Positions 36,166-45,184 of a DNA stretch of 64,000 bases are shown in pieces; positions within the stretch are counted from its first letter, which is position 1, and each line of letters begins with the position of its first letter. Both the position numbers and the translations under genes were made by a program. A model generated the notes under the pieces. It was not told where the DNA came from and did not search any database. It saw only the letters and a program-made list of their open reading frames with translations. Source of the stretch: Nostoc sp. MG11 (GTDB taxonomy: Bacteria; Cyanobacteriota; Cyanobacteriia; Cyanobacteriales; Nostocaceae); assembly GCF_014904695.1 (NCBI RefSeq), contig NZ_JACXXN010000022.1:38051-102050 (forward strand), given 5' to 3'.

Positions 36166-36398
36166 AGGACATAGACTAATCTTGAGTACTGTGGATTGTT
36201 CAGCTACAGTAATTTCTGTTGCCTACGAACAATGAGGAGCTACTTTTTTTTGCAAGCAGCTAGCTATCTTATCTACGTTTACGTAGCGTGGCGCAGTTAA
36301 GACTAAATGCTTTTCTCCAAATCAACACCACACGATACATACTGCCCTCATAAAGCCACAGATTTATAGGCATGGCATACAGCGATCGCGTCAGAATG

Positions 36399-36692
36399 TT
36401 ATACAGAGCTTGACTCTTGGTATTGTGGTAATAGGTCAACGATGTTGTTGAAACTGGTAAAATAGTCTGGGAGTACGTTAGCTGCTTGACCAGTGAATTC
36501 AATCCATTTGTAATCACACATATTTTGATAAATGGTATCCCACTGGAGGAATGGAAACTTAGGAGCAGCTATTAGAACAGAAACGCTTTTTTCTCCTGAA
36601 CTAGTTTGATTGTCTAGCCTAATTGCAGCAATATAGCTGGTATTAATGACAACGTTCTGTATCTTGAAAAATGTCATAGCCAGTTTCGACAT
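36399..36692 (-). CDS. Small conserved protein upstream of hglE
   Basis: 97 residues (or 92 from the ATG at 36677, MTFFKIQNVV). A beta-rich N-terminal part, IQNVVINTSYIAAIRLDNQ, then SGEKSVSVLIAAPK and a helical part EFTGQAANVLPDYFTSFNNIVDLLPQ. The alternation of strands and helices and the coherent hydrophobic pattern support a real gene; I recall similar short proteins near cyanobacterial secondary-metabolite loci but cannot name a family. It is on the same strand as hglE, 234 bp upstream, so it may share the hgl promoter. No clear Shine-Dalgarno is seen. Confidence 0.55.
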   Translation of the reverse strand: MSKLAMTFFKIQNVVINTSYIAAIRLDNQTSSGEKSVSVLIAAPKFPFLQWDTIYQNMCDYKWIEFTGQAANVLPDYFTSFNNIVDLLPQYQESSSV

Positions 36693-38138
36693 CCAGGATA
36701 ATTATCTTATGGAATTTGACCACAAAAAGAAGACAAGTTCGTTACAGAAAAGACATTACCTATAATCAGAATTTGTGCAATATGAACAACTACATAAATT
36801 GTTTAAAGGTAATGACAAAGTAGTTAGATTTAGTTATTTATGCTTTTAAAATCTCAATTAAATAACTAATTTATCTGACCGCTTTGAAGCATTGAATTAA
36901 TAAAAACCCTAGCATACTTTATAGAAACTAAATCATTACTTTAAATTTATTTTATAAATAAAATAACTTCTCGCCGATGTAATTGTTGAATAAGTTTCAA
37001 GAGAAAAGTATAATTTATGACCTTAACACTAGTAAATAATTTCGTGTTTTGCGGGTAATTCATAAATTTTCTCTTGATTGAGTTAATAACGCAAACATGT
37101 TGTCTAACAAGTAACAATTCAATGAATACATAGATAAATTGAATAGCCATAAGTGTCTTTTTCTCAGAGGAACATCATAATTGAGCTAAGATTTTTGATG
37201 AATTTTTAATTTAAATCAATTTAAGAACTAAAGCGGTTGTTTATAAAGCAAACATTAATTTTTAATATGTTGCATGATAAACATAATAATGATTTCATTT
37301 TCAAGTTCCCTCGTTCCTAGTCTTCGGCTGGTAATGTCTATAGAAAGGCTCCGCCTATATTACTTGCAGCAGAGACGCAGTAAAATCTAGAAACGAGATT
37401 TGCAAAGATAATCTAAGAAATTCTTTTTAGTAATGCTAATAACTTGACGAGCATGTCTTTAGCGGCTGTTCTCCAGTTCAGTTTTGCCACAGCAGAATAC
37501 CATAACTGACTAACTCTGGACTCTCATCTCAACAAACAAGTACACTCTGCCCCGTCCTTATATCTTTTATTACTGTTAGCAAAACTCATGATAATGTCTC
37601 ATACTACACAACTGTGCTAACAACAATATGGTAATAATATTAAATCCGATTGGTAATTAATAATCTGTTGTGATTGTAATTAGTAGATGAGTAATTTTTC
37701 TCAGTCTTTAATTATTACCATGACGAATATTATAGTAATTTCAGTAGAAATTAGATAGAGTTAGACGATTGACAAATCACAAGTTTCTTGCCATACTTGA
37801 ACACAAGTTTATCCGAGTTTTACCAGCGCTTCATTCTTTTTGAGATTTAATTTTTTTAGCTAGCGCTATTGTATTTTACGCTACTGGGTTCAAGGTCAAA
37901 TTAGGATAAAACTTAGGAAGCTTTGGAGTAACGCCACTATTAATTTTGACGCCAACCTAGTGCTTTATGGCGGCTGTAAAGGTGTACAACAATTCATATA
38001 AAACCAATTAGACTTCTTTGATGTCTTCAGGTAAAACCGTAGAGGAAAGGCCCTCTTAGTTAATCGAATGAGTCTGTTCTAATCGACTGATGTAGCTATT
38101 TAGGCTATCCCTTGGTAAAGCAGAATTGGAATAAAAAT
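36693..38138. other. 1.4-kb AT-rich spacer upstream of hgdB with NtcA-like box
   Basis: No gene is supported (a 67-codon minus-strand frame at 36947-37150 has no family character). The only strong motif is a perfect GTA-N8-TAC, GTATTTTACGCTAC at 37871-37884, about 255 bp before hgdB, with a TAN3T-like TAGGAT 17 bases further down (20-24 would be usual). NtcA boxes are known upstream of devBCA-type genes. One such match is expected by chance every few kilobases, so this is only a candidate. A GC-richer patch near 37320-37390 resembles dispersed-repeat fragments. Confidence 0.4.
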
Positions 38139-39344
38139 ATGGCAGTAAATAAAGAAAGCCGATTATTCACAAAACACGTAGGTCGGTGGCGAGTAATATT
38201 GGCAACTTCTATCATTTTAGCTACCGGACTAGTATCTTTTTACAGTTTTTCACCATTTTGGTCTAAACCTAAAGTTCAGACACCTCCAGCGAATTCACCA
38301 AAGGCTGTGACTCCGGTAAAAGTTGCTGTGACTGCACTAGGGCGTTTGCAACCAGAAGGTGAAATTACCTCTTTGTCTGCTCCTAGTTCTAATAGTGGTG
38401 TACGAGTAGACAGACTTTTGGTTAAGGAAGGAGACGAAGTTAGAGCAGGGCAAGTATTAGCTTATTTAGAAGACTATACTCGTTCGACAGCAGCTCTACA
38501 ACAAGCTTTAGATAAACTGCAAGTTGCTAAAGCTAAACTAGCGCAAGTCAAATCTGGAGCGAAAACCGGAGACATCAATGCTCAAGAGGCTGCGATCGCT
38601 ACTTTAGGATCTCAATTCAAAGGAGACATTGCAACGCAAGAAGCGACAATTGCGCGTATCCAGGCTCAGGTAGACAACGCTCAAGCCGAGAATGATCGAT
38701 ATCAGCAGTTATACAAACAAGGTGCGATCGCGGCTTCCGTAGCAGATACTAAAGCTTTGCAATTGAAGACTACACAACAGCAATTGACAGAAGCTCAAGC
38801 AACTCTCAAACGGACTCAAGACACTTTCCAACAACAGCAAAAGCAAGCACAAGCCCAACTCAACAGTATTAGCGAAGTACGTACTGTAGATGTTGAAGCA
38901 GCACAAGCCGATGTCAACAGTGCTGTGACAAGTATTAGACAAGCAAAAGCAGACCAAGAGTTAACCTACATCAAATCTCCCATAAATGGCAAAGTTTTGA
39001 AAATTCATGCCAAAACCGGAGAAGTCATCACTAATACAGGATTTGCTGAGATCGGTAAAACCTCTCAAATGTACGTGATTGCAGAGGTGTACCAAACCGA
39101 TGTTCAAAAGGTGCGTGCAGGACAAAAAGCCACCATTACCAGCACTGCATTTACTGGAGTATTACGAGGAACTGTAAAAGAAATCGGTTGGCAAGTTGAC
39201 AAACAAAGCATCTTCAGCCTCAACCCCGGCTCAGACACAGACCGCAGAATAGTTGAGGTAAAAATCTCCATCGATAATCCCACAGATAGTGAACGAGTAG
39301 CTCGTTTAACCAACTTGCAGGTAGATGTTGCGATTCAAATATAG
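38139..39344 (+). CDS. hgdB: HgdB: DevB-like membrane fusion protein
   Basis: 401 residues from ATG 38139; an upstream in-frame TTG at 38112 adds nine residues but is less likely. A cytoplasmic N-terminus is followed by one membrane helix (VILATSIILATGLVSFYSF, about 20-38), a lipoyl half (VRVDRLLVKEGDEVRAGQVLAYLED), long coiled coils (about 120-270), a second lipoyl half (YIKSPINGKVLKIHAKTGEVI) and a DevB-type beta barrel ending LQVDVAIQI. Known: DevB/HgdB proteins connect an ABC permease to TolC for glycolipid export to the heterocyst laminated layer. hgdC follows after 73 bp. The gene order hgdB-hgdC-hgdA-glycosyltransferases matches the Anabaena PCC 7120 all5347-all5341 region as I recall it. 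Confidence 0.85.
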   Translation: MAVNKESRLFTKHVGRWRVILATSIILATGLVSFYSFSPFWSKPKVQTPPANSPKAVTPVKVAVTALGRLQPEGEITSLSAPSSNSGVRVDRLLVKEGDEVRAGQVLAYLEDYTRSTAALQQALDKLQVAKAKLAQVKSGAKTGDINAQEAAIATLGSQFKGDIATQEATIARIQAQVDNAQAENDRYQQLYKQGAIAASVADTKALQLKTTQQQLTEAQATLKRTQDTFQQQQKQAQAQLNSISEVRTVDVEAAQADVNSAVTSIRQAKADQELTYIKSPINGKVLKIHAKTGEVITNTGFAEIGKTSQMYVIAEVYQTDVQKVRAGQKATITSTAFTGVLRGTVKEIGWQVDKQSIFSLNPGSDTDRRIVEVKISIDNPTDSERVARLTNLQVDVAIQI

Positions 39345-39417
39345 TCAAGGGTCATAGGTTAGTAGTTAGCGGTTACAACTAATGACAACTGACAAATAAC
39401 AAATAACAAGTAAATCC

Positions 39418-40596
39418 ATGAATTTTAAGATTCCTTTGGCATGGCTACAGCTAGCTCAACAAAAAGTGCGTTTTGTAGTAGCTGTAGCGGGTATTGCTTT
39501 TATTGTGCTGCTAATGTTTGTGCAACTTGGTTTCCAAGATGCTCTTTATTCTAGCGCTACCGCAGTGCATCAAAATCTGCGAGGAGATTTATTTTTAGTC
39601 AGTTCGCAATATAAATCTTTGACCTCAAATCAAAGTTTTTCACGAACTCGTTTGTACCAAGCTCTGGGGTTTGATGGTGTAGAGTCAGTTAGCCCCATGT
39701 ATTTACAGTTTGCAAAATTAAAAAATCCTGCAACTGGAGAGAAATATTCAATATATGTGATTGGTTTCGATCCAGGAAACCCTGTGATGAATATTCCAGA
39801 GGTTGATAGAAATTTAGATAAACTAAAAATTCCCGATGTCATGCTTTTTGACCGGGATTCGCGTACAGAGTTTGGGCCAATTGCTGAACAATTTAATGTG
39901 GGAGATACTGAGCAGACAATTGAAATATTCCCCTTTAATTCATTAATTGGCTATAGGGTGAGAGTTGGTGGCTTATTTAGCTTAGGCCCTTCCTTTGGAG
40001 TAGATGGCAATTTGATTGTCAGTGACTCTACTTTCCAGAGAATAAATCCAAATAGCCGCCCAGCAGAAATGATCGATGTTGGTGTGATCGCCCTGAAACC
40101 TGGTGCTGATCCAGAACAAGTGCTGAAAAATTTGCAAGCCAGTTTACCTAATGATATCCAAGTTTTTACTCGTCAAGGCTTCATTGATTTTGAGAAAAAA
40201 TATTGGTCTGTCAGAACACCTATTGGTTTTATTCTTAACTTGATGCTGACAATGGCTGCTGTAGTTGGTGTAGTCATTGTCTATCAAATTCTTTACAGCA
40301 ACATTACTACGCAGTTCATTGCTTACGCAACTTTAAAAGCGATAGGTTATGCAAATAATTATTTATTGAATGTAGTTTTTCAACAAGCTTTAATTTTGGC
40401 AATTTTGAGTTATATTCCAGGCTTTCTTGCTTCTGTAGCTTTATATGACTTTGCCATGAAAGCCACTAAATTGCCAATAATCATGACTGTTAATAATGCA
40501 GTAATTGTCCTCACATCAACAATTCTCATGTGTATAACTTCTGGAGCGCTGGCAATTAATAAACTCCGTTCCGCAGATCCGGGAGATATTTTCTAG
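39418..40596 (+). CDS. hgdC: HgdC: DevC-like ABC transporter permease
   Basis: 392 residues. FtsX/MacB-like topology of the DevC family: the first membrane helix (VVAVAGIAFIVLLMFVQLGF, about 21-40), a large extracytoplasmic domain (about 45-275), then three C-terminal helices (about 280-385). The starting IPLAWLQLAQQKVRF and the QLGFQDALYSSA stretch are characteristic of DevC. Known DevC partners are the DevB adaptor and DevA ATPase. No devA-like ATPase follows; the next gene is the epimerase hgdA. The ATPase must come from elsewhere in the genome, as described for HgdBC in Anabaena. Confidence 0.87.
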   Translation: MNFKIPLAWLQLAQQKVRFVVAVAGIAFIVLLMFVQLGFQDALYSSATAVHQNLRGDLFLVSSQYKSLTSNQSFSRTRLYQALGFDGVESVSPMYLQFAKLKNPATGEKYSIYVIGFDPGNPVMNIPEVDRNLDKLKIPDVMLFDRDSRTEFGPIAEQFNVGDTEQTIEIFPFNSLIGYRVRVGGLFSLGPSFGVDGNLIVSDSTFQRINPNSRPAEMIDVGVIALKPGADPEQVLKNLQASLPNDIQVFTRQGFIDFEKKYWSVRTPIGFILNLMLTMAAVVGVVIVYQILYSNITTQFIAYATLKAIGYANNYLLNVVFQQALILAILSYIPGFLASVALYDFAMKATKLPIIMTVNNAVIVLTSTILMCITSGALAINKLRSADPGDIF

Positions 40597-40730
40597 ACAA
40601 TTCATAGCAATAAAAGTCATCCAATTATATATGCAAATAAGCAAGCGATCGCTGTACTAACTCCTACGGCTATCACAATCTTATAACTGACAAATTAAAC
40701 ACAAATCAATCTACCAATAAAGCCTGCAAT

Positions 40731-41735
40731 ATGAACCTCAAAAATAAAACTCTCCTGATTACCGATATTGACGAATTTATCGGTTTACGTACAGCCGAGT
40801 TAGCCATAGCGCAGGGAATGAAAGTTCGTGGTTTACAAAGTTCTACAGAACAGAACAAACAAGCGCAGAGTTTAGGTATTGATGTAATTGTTGGCAACAT
40901 TACAGATCCCACCACTGCAAAAAAGGCTTGTCAGGGAGTAGATATTGTTTTACATACAGCCCAAATTGCCCAAGAAGCAGGCTCAATCAATCATTTCCGA
41001 GAAATCAATGTTGGCGGTAGTGTCAACATGGCTAAAGCTGCTAAAGATGCTGGTGTCAAAACATTTGTGCATCTCTCCAGTGTGATGGTCTACGGTTTTG
41101 ATTATCCTGATGGTGTCACAGAATCCGGCCCAATCTCTGGCGAAAATAATCCTTATTGTCAAACAAAAATAGAAGCCGAAACAGCACTTTTAGAACTAAA
41201 TGCTTCACCAGATTTTGGCATTATTATTATTCGAGCCGGAGATATTTACGGCCCTGGAAGTATTCCCTGGATAGTCCGACCAATTCACATGATGCGCCAA
41301 AAATTATTTGCCTATGCTAACGATGGTAAAGGAGTTATAAATCATGTGTATATAGACAACCTAATTGATGGCATCTTTCTAGCAATAGAAAAAGAAACTT
41401 ATGGTGAAATATTTAATATCACCGACGGACAAGATACTTCTTGGAAAGAGTATTTTATGCGCTTAGCCGCAATGGAAAGTTTACCTGCACCACTTTCATT
41501 ACCAAAAGATGAAATCAAACTGTTTCTACGGTTGCGCGTCCAAGGACAAAAGCTTTTTCGGAAAAAAGTGGATATCTTACCGGAGTCTATAGATTTTATG
41601 ACTCGTCCCTATGCCTGTTCTATTGCTAAAGCACAAAGCCTGTTAAATTTCAAACCAACAATTGATTTAGAAGAAGGAATGCAGCGAACACATGAATGGC
41701 TGCATAAAACAGATATTCAAAAGTTGCTTCAGTAA
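40731..41735 (+). CDS. hgdA: HgdA: NAD-dependent sugar epimerase
   Basis: A 334-residue extended SDR of the UDP-sugar epimerase/dehydratase type. The nucleotide site is degenerate, ITDIDEFIGLRTAEL, where TGGxGFIG is usual; the rest is normal: HLSSVMVYG (Ser/Thr), catalytic Tyr/Lys in YCQTKIEAE (about 141-149), IIRAGDIYGPG and HVYIDNLIDGI. It is the third gene after hgdBC. In Anabaena the neighbour all5345 (hgdA) is reported as a UDP-galactose 4-epimerase that affects glycolipid composition. The altered glycine motif (DIDEFIG) is odd; it could lower NAD affinity. It would supply or edit the sugar donor for HGL glycosylation. Confidence 0.8.
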   Translation: MNLKNKTLLITDIDEFIGLRTAELAIAQGMKVRGLQSSTEQNKQAQSLGIDVIVGNITDPTTAKKACQGVDIVLHTAQIAQEAGSINHFREINVGGSVNMAKAAKDAGVKTFVHLSSVMVYGFDYPDGVTESGPISGENNPYCQTKIEAETALLELNASPDFGIIIIRAGDIYGPGSIPWIVRPIHMMRQKLFAYANDGKGVINHVYIDNLIDGIFLAIEKETYGEIFNITDGQDTSWKEYFMRLAAMESLPAPLSLPKDEIKLFLRLRVQGQKLFRKKVDILPESIDFMTRPYACSIAKAQSLLNFKPTIDLEEGMQRTHEWLHKTDIQKLLQ

Positions 41736-42044
41736 TGGAATGAGTTAGTAGTTAGCGCTTTAGCGCTGAAGCGCCAATTACTAGCTATGGTCTAGCATCA
41801 AAATAACTTTACCAGAATTTATTTTACTAGACCAAAAATAAGTATTTGATTAATGCCATCTTTCTAGTGATAGATTTTATGTCTTTTGCATATATTTATT
41901 ACATCAAAAAAGCACAAAATTTATTTAACTAGAGAGCAATAATTTATCGAAAACCGAGATTTTAGTGAATATATGAATGACTGAAAAACCGGATATTCAC
42001 AAATTGATAAAATAAACTATGGATTTTCCAAAATCTTGTTTACT
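41736..42044. other. Spacer with hairpin after hgdA
   Basis: Arms 41746-41760 and 41769-41783 pair over 15 bp with two mismatches (core GCGCTT/AAGCGC), 11 bp after hgdA. No T run follows, so it may be an mRNA 3' structure rather than a terminator. The remaining roughly 260 bp is AT-rich with nothing recognisable. Confidence 0.45.
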
Positions 42045-43028
42045 ATGAGCAGTAGTCAGCCACGATTGAGTATTGGATTACCTGTATACAATGGCGAAAA
42101 ATTTCTCAAAGAAGCCATAGATTCACTCTTGGCTCAGACCTTTGAAGATTTTGAGCTAATTATTTCAGATAATGCATCTACAGACAAAACTGAGGAAATT
42201 TGTAGAGCCTATGCTGCTCAAGACCAACGTATACGTTACTACCGCAATCAAAAAAATATAGGTTGTGCCTGTAACTTCAATCGCACTTTTGAATTATCTT
42301 CAGGTGAATACTTTAAGTGGGCAGCTTATGATGACCTACATGCGCCTGATTTTCTCATGAAATGTGTGGAGGTACTTGATAAAAACCCTACCGTAATTTT
42401 ATGCCACTCCCAGGTATCTTTCATTGATGAACAGGGTAAATTTCTCCAAAACTACAACATTAAGCTCAAGACAGATTTAGTACAACCACACAAGCGTTTT
42501 CACGAATTGCTTACTAAACATTTATGTTATCAATGTTACGGAGTAATTCGAGCTAGTGCTATCAAGGCGATACCACCTATGGGGAGTTATGGTCTTGCAG
42601 ATGGAATTTTATTGTCAAGGCTAGGTCTTCTTGGTCGATTTTATGAAATCCCTGAATACCTGTTCTTTGCAAGAAGCCATCCCCAACAATCAATGAGTAT
42701 GTTCTTTCCTGATTATTTGTCATTTACTAACAATAATCCAAAATATTCATTGAAGATGTTGCCAGATTTCTACTCATACACAGTCTGGTTTGATTCAGCT
42801 AAAAATGGGCAAGTTTTGTTTCCTCATTGGAGAATTTTATGGGAGTACGCGCTCTCTGTATGGCTATTCAAATTGAGTTTGTATGAGCGGCTATGTTGTC
42901 ATATAAGTATATATCAGCAGTTAAGAGGTACAGAGTATCTTCTGCTGAAAGATTTTCTGAAAGTGCTGCAAGGACTTTGGAAAAATTGGCAACGAGTAGC
43001 AATTCAAAAACCGCAAATCACGCTTTGA
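42045..43028 (+). CDS. Glycosyltransferase family 2
   Basis: 327 residues from ATG 42045 (an upstream in-frame TTG at 42036 is less likely). A GT-A fold: IGLPVYNGEKFLKEAIDSLLAQTFEDFELIISDNASTD at the N-terminus, KNIGCACNFNRTFELSSGEYFKWAAYDD with the metal-binding DD (about 95-96), and a helical, aromatic-rich C-terminal half. No clear membrane segment. It is the first of three glycosyltransferase genes downstream of hgdBCA, which points to glycolipid or envelope polysaccharide work. The acceptor and sugar are not evident. Confidence 0.83.
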   Translation: MSSSQPRLSIGLPVYNGEKFLKEAIDSLLAQTFEDFELIISDNASTDKTEEICRAYAAQDQRIRYYRNQKNIGCACNFNRTFELSSGEYFKWAAYDDLHAPDFLMKCVEVLDKNPTVILCHSQVSFIDEQGKFLQNYNIKLKTDLVQPHKRFHELLTKHLCYQCYGVIRASAIKAIPPMGSYGLADGILLSRLGLLGRFYEIPEYLFFARSHPQQSMSMFFPDYLSFTNNNPKYSLKMLPDFYSYTVWFDSAKNGQVLFPHWRILWEYALSVWLFKLSLYERLCCHISIYQQLRGTEYLLLKDFLKVLQGLWKNWQRVAIQKPQITL

Positions 43029-43118
43029 ACTAATAGCGCTAAGAATAAAAGCTTGCATACGCAGCTTTTGCTAAATGCCAATCTAAAACCAAAAATAACT
43101 TTTTTCCATCACCATATT

Positions 43119-43586
43119 ATGCTGAAAATATCTTGCTTCCATCATTTTTTGCTTGCTACTTTAATGAGCCTCAGCCTGGCTGAAACCGTAAATGCTGAGC
43201 AGACTGCAACACTGACTATTGCGGTAAATGGCATCCGTCACCAAAAAGGTGAGATTTGTTTTAGAGTTTTCGCAAATGAGCGAGGTTTTCCTCTGAGTGA
43301 TACCAGCGAAGTTCAAAGCGGCTGCGCTAAAATTACCGGAAATTCTGTCAAAAAAGTGTTCTCTGGCTTGAAACCTGGGGCTTATGCTGTCGCCGTAGTT
43401 GACGATCAAAATGGCGATCGCAAACTCAATACAGACTTTTTCGGTATTCCCCAAGAAGGCTTTGGCATTTCCAAAAATCCCACTGTTTCAATTCAAACAG
43501 GAACACCAAAGTTTCGTGATGCTAGTGTTGCAGTGAGCAAAAATACAACACTCAACATTGTCATGAAATATTCACTTGATCCATAA
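43119..43586 (+). CDS. Secreted DUF2141-family protein
   Basis: 155 residues from ATG 43119. A Sec signal peptide (LLATLMSLSLAETVNA, cut likely after AETVNA near residue 26) is followed by a compact beta-sandwich of the DUF2141 type: LTIAVNGIRHQKGEICFRVFA, then LKPGAYAVAVVDDQNGDRKLNTDFFGIPQEGFG, with Ca-site-like DDQNGDRKLN. The upstream TTG at 43053 would add 22 residues that hide the signal peptide, so the ATG is preferred. DUF2141 function is unknown. Its place between glycosyltransferases of the HGL locus suggests a periplasmic or envelope role with the exported glycolipid. Confidence 0.78.
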   Translation: MLKISCFHHFLLATLMSLSLAETVNAEQTATLTIAVNGIRHQKGEICFRVFANERGFPLSDTSEVQSGCAKITGNSVKKVFSGLKPGAYAVAVVDDQNGDRKLNTDFFGIPQEGFGISKNPTVSIQTGTPKFRDASVAVSKNTTLNIVMKYSLDP

Positions 43587-43742
43587 GTAGAAAAGTAATT
43601 GGTAGTTGGAGAAAACCTATTACTAATTAAGCAGCCAGCGAAGAAGTAGAGGGGTAAAGACTCACTGCAAGTTCCCCTCTACTCCCCAGGCAATTAACCG
43701 CCGCTACAAATAAGCCGATATTCTGCCGGAGACTAAAATTTA

Positions 43743-45002
43743 ATGAAAGATTTGACGATATTTCTGTCTAAGTCTTTGCTGGGTTGGCTGGCTATTCAGG
43801 TGTTTTTAACACTTGTCTTTATATGGTATCTGCGCTTGTCTCAAAAAAACTTATTACCAGATGACCAGTTACCTAAAACAGCAGTGATTCTTTGCTTACG
43901 TGGAGCCGATCCTTTTTTACCAAACTGTTTGCGATCGCTCCTCAAGCAAAACTACCCAAACTATGATTTAAAGCTGATTGTTGATAGTCACGAAGATCCT
44001 GCTTGGAAAATCGCCAGCAATACCATCACAGAGCAAGGAGCGACTAACGTTCAAATTAGCCCTCTGAGAATTGTACGCAACAATTGTAGCCTCAAATGCA
44101 GTTCTCTAGTGCAAGCTGTCCGTGAGTTAGACGATTCTTACAAAGTGGTTGCTTTAGTAGACGCCGATACAATAGTCCATCCCAATTGGCTGCGAGAATT
44201 AGTTAGTCCTCTAGCTGATGCCAAAGTTGGAGCAACAACTGGCAATCGTTGGTATGTGCCAACAGGTAAGCATTGGGGATCTTTAGTACGGTACATAGGT
44301 AACGTATCTACAGTAGTGCAAATGTTCCTCTTCCAAATTCCTTGGGGTGGGACTTTGGCTGTCAAAACAGAAGTGCTTCACCAAACAGGACTACTAGATA
44401 AATGGGCGCAAGCTTTAGGCGAAGACCTCATGATTCACAAAGCCTTGAAAAAACAAGGTTTACAAGTCAAATTTGTGCCTTCTCTATTAATAGTTAATCG
44501 TGAAGAGAGTGATTTACCGAGCTTACTAGATCATCTCAAGCGCCTGATGGTTTGTTCTCGACTTTATCACCCACAATGGTTAGCTTTAGTTAGTGAAGCG
44601 GTTTCTAGCATCCTGTTTCCTACTACAGTCATAGTGTTATTTTTAGAGTCGTTGTTAGAGACACAATGGGAAACAGCGGCTCTTTTATTTCAAAGCTATA
44701 GCATCTATACCATCGGATTACTGTTGCTAATGCTCATTGTAGAGCGTGGTATACAGCAAGTAATTCGCTTAAATGATCAGCCGATGACAGAATTATCAGC
44801 TGTCACAATCATCAAAATGTTGATTGGGATTCCCCTCACACAGTGGGTTTATGGGTTAGCCTTAGTATCATCACTGTGGATATCAACAGTCACCTGGCGC
44901 GGTGTCAGCTATCGAGTCAAAGGGCCTTGGAATATCCGGCTAGTTGAATACCGCCCTTATCAATGGTTGGATCAACCTGTTGATAGTAAGGTTTCTCTTT
45001 AA
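43743..45002 (+). CDS. Membrane glycosyltransferase family 2 (ceramide glucosyltransferase-like)
   Basis: 419 residues. An N-terminal membrane helix (about 10-30), then a cytosolic GT-A catalytic domain: AVILCLRGADPFLPNCLRSLLKQ, DAD in VALVDADTIVHPNWL (about 137-141), GGTLAVKTEVL, and ED in ALGEDLMIHKALK (about 225-226). Three C-terminal membrane segments follow (about 290-390). The layout resembles processive or ceramide-glucosyltransferase-type enzymes that use lipid acceptors at the membrane, a good fit to glycosylation of long-chain alcohols. It lies between the DUF2141 gene and hglT on the same strand. Confidence 0.8.
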   Translation: MKDLTIFLSKSLLGWLAIQVFLTLVFIWYLRLSQKNLLPDDQLPKTAVILCLRGADPFLPNCLRSLLKQNYPNYDLKLIVDSHEDPAWKIASNTITEQGATNVQISPLRIVRNNCSLKCSSLVQAVRELDDSYKVVALVDADTIVHPNWLRELVSPLADAKVGATTGNRWYVPTGKHWGSLVRYIGNVSTVVQMFLFQIPWGGTLAVKTEVLHQTGLLDKWAQALGEDLMIHKALKKQGLQVKFVPSLLIVNREESDLPSLLDHLKRLMVCSRLYHPQWLALVSEAVSSILFPTTVIVLFLESLLETQWETAALLFQSYSIYTIGLLLLMLIVERGIQQVIRLNDQPMTELSAVTIIKMLIGIPLTQWVYGLALVSSLWISTVTWRGVSYRVKGPWNIRLVEYRPYQWLDQPVDSKVSL

Positions 45003-45006
45003 CGTT

Positions 45007-45165
45007 ATTGGTCATTAGTCATTAGTCATTAGTTATTGGTGATTAGTTTATCGCTACAACCAACTAATACCAATTTGTAATTCGTAGTTTCTTAAGGAAA
45101 TCATTTCTAGCCTTAATTTAAAGAATTGGTATAAAGACAAATGACAAGTGACAAATGACAAATTA
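45007..45165. repeat. Repeats between the glycosyltransferase genes
   Basis: Three elements in a 180-bp gap: (gtcatta)n heptamers at about 45009-45040; a 66-bp inverted-repeat unit with ATACCAATT (45067-45075) and AATTGGTAT (45124-45132); and tgacaaa-type heptamers at 45138-45165. The first and third are roughly inverse complements, so the gap could fold into one large stem. It lies directly before hglT. Confidence 0.6.
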
Positions 45166-45184
45166 AAAAACATTATCTTGCACC

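Noticed and set aside
36166..36398. NtcA box directly upstream of hglE
   Set aside because: No GTA-N8-TAC was found between the hglE start and the small upstream gene.
36947..37150. 67-codon minus-strand frame upstream of hgdB
   Set aside because: Strong AT bias and no motif; more likely random open frame.
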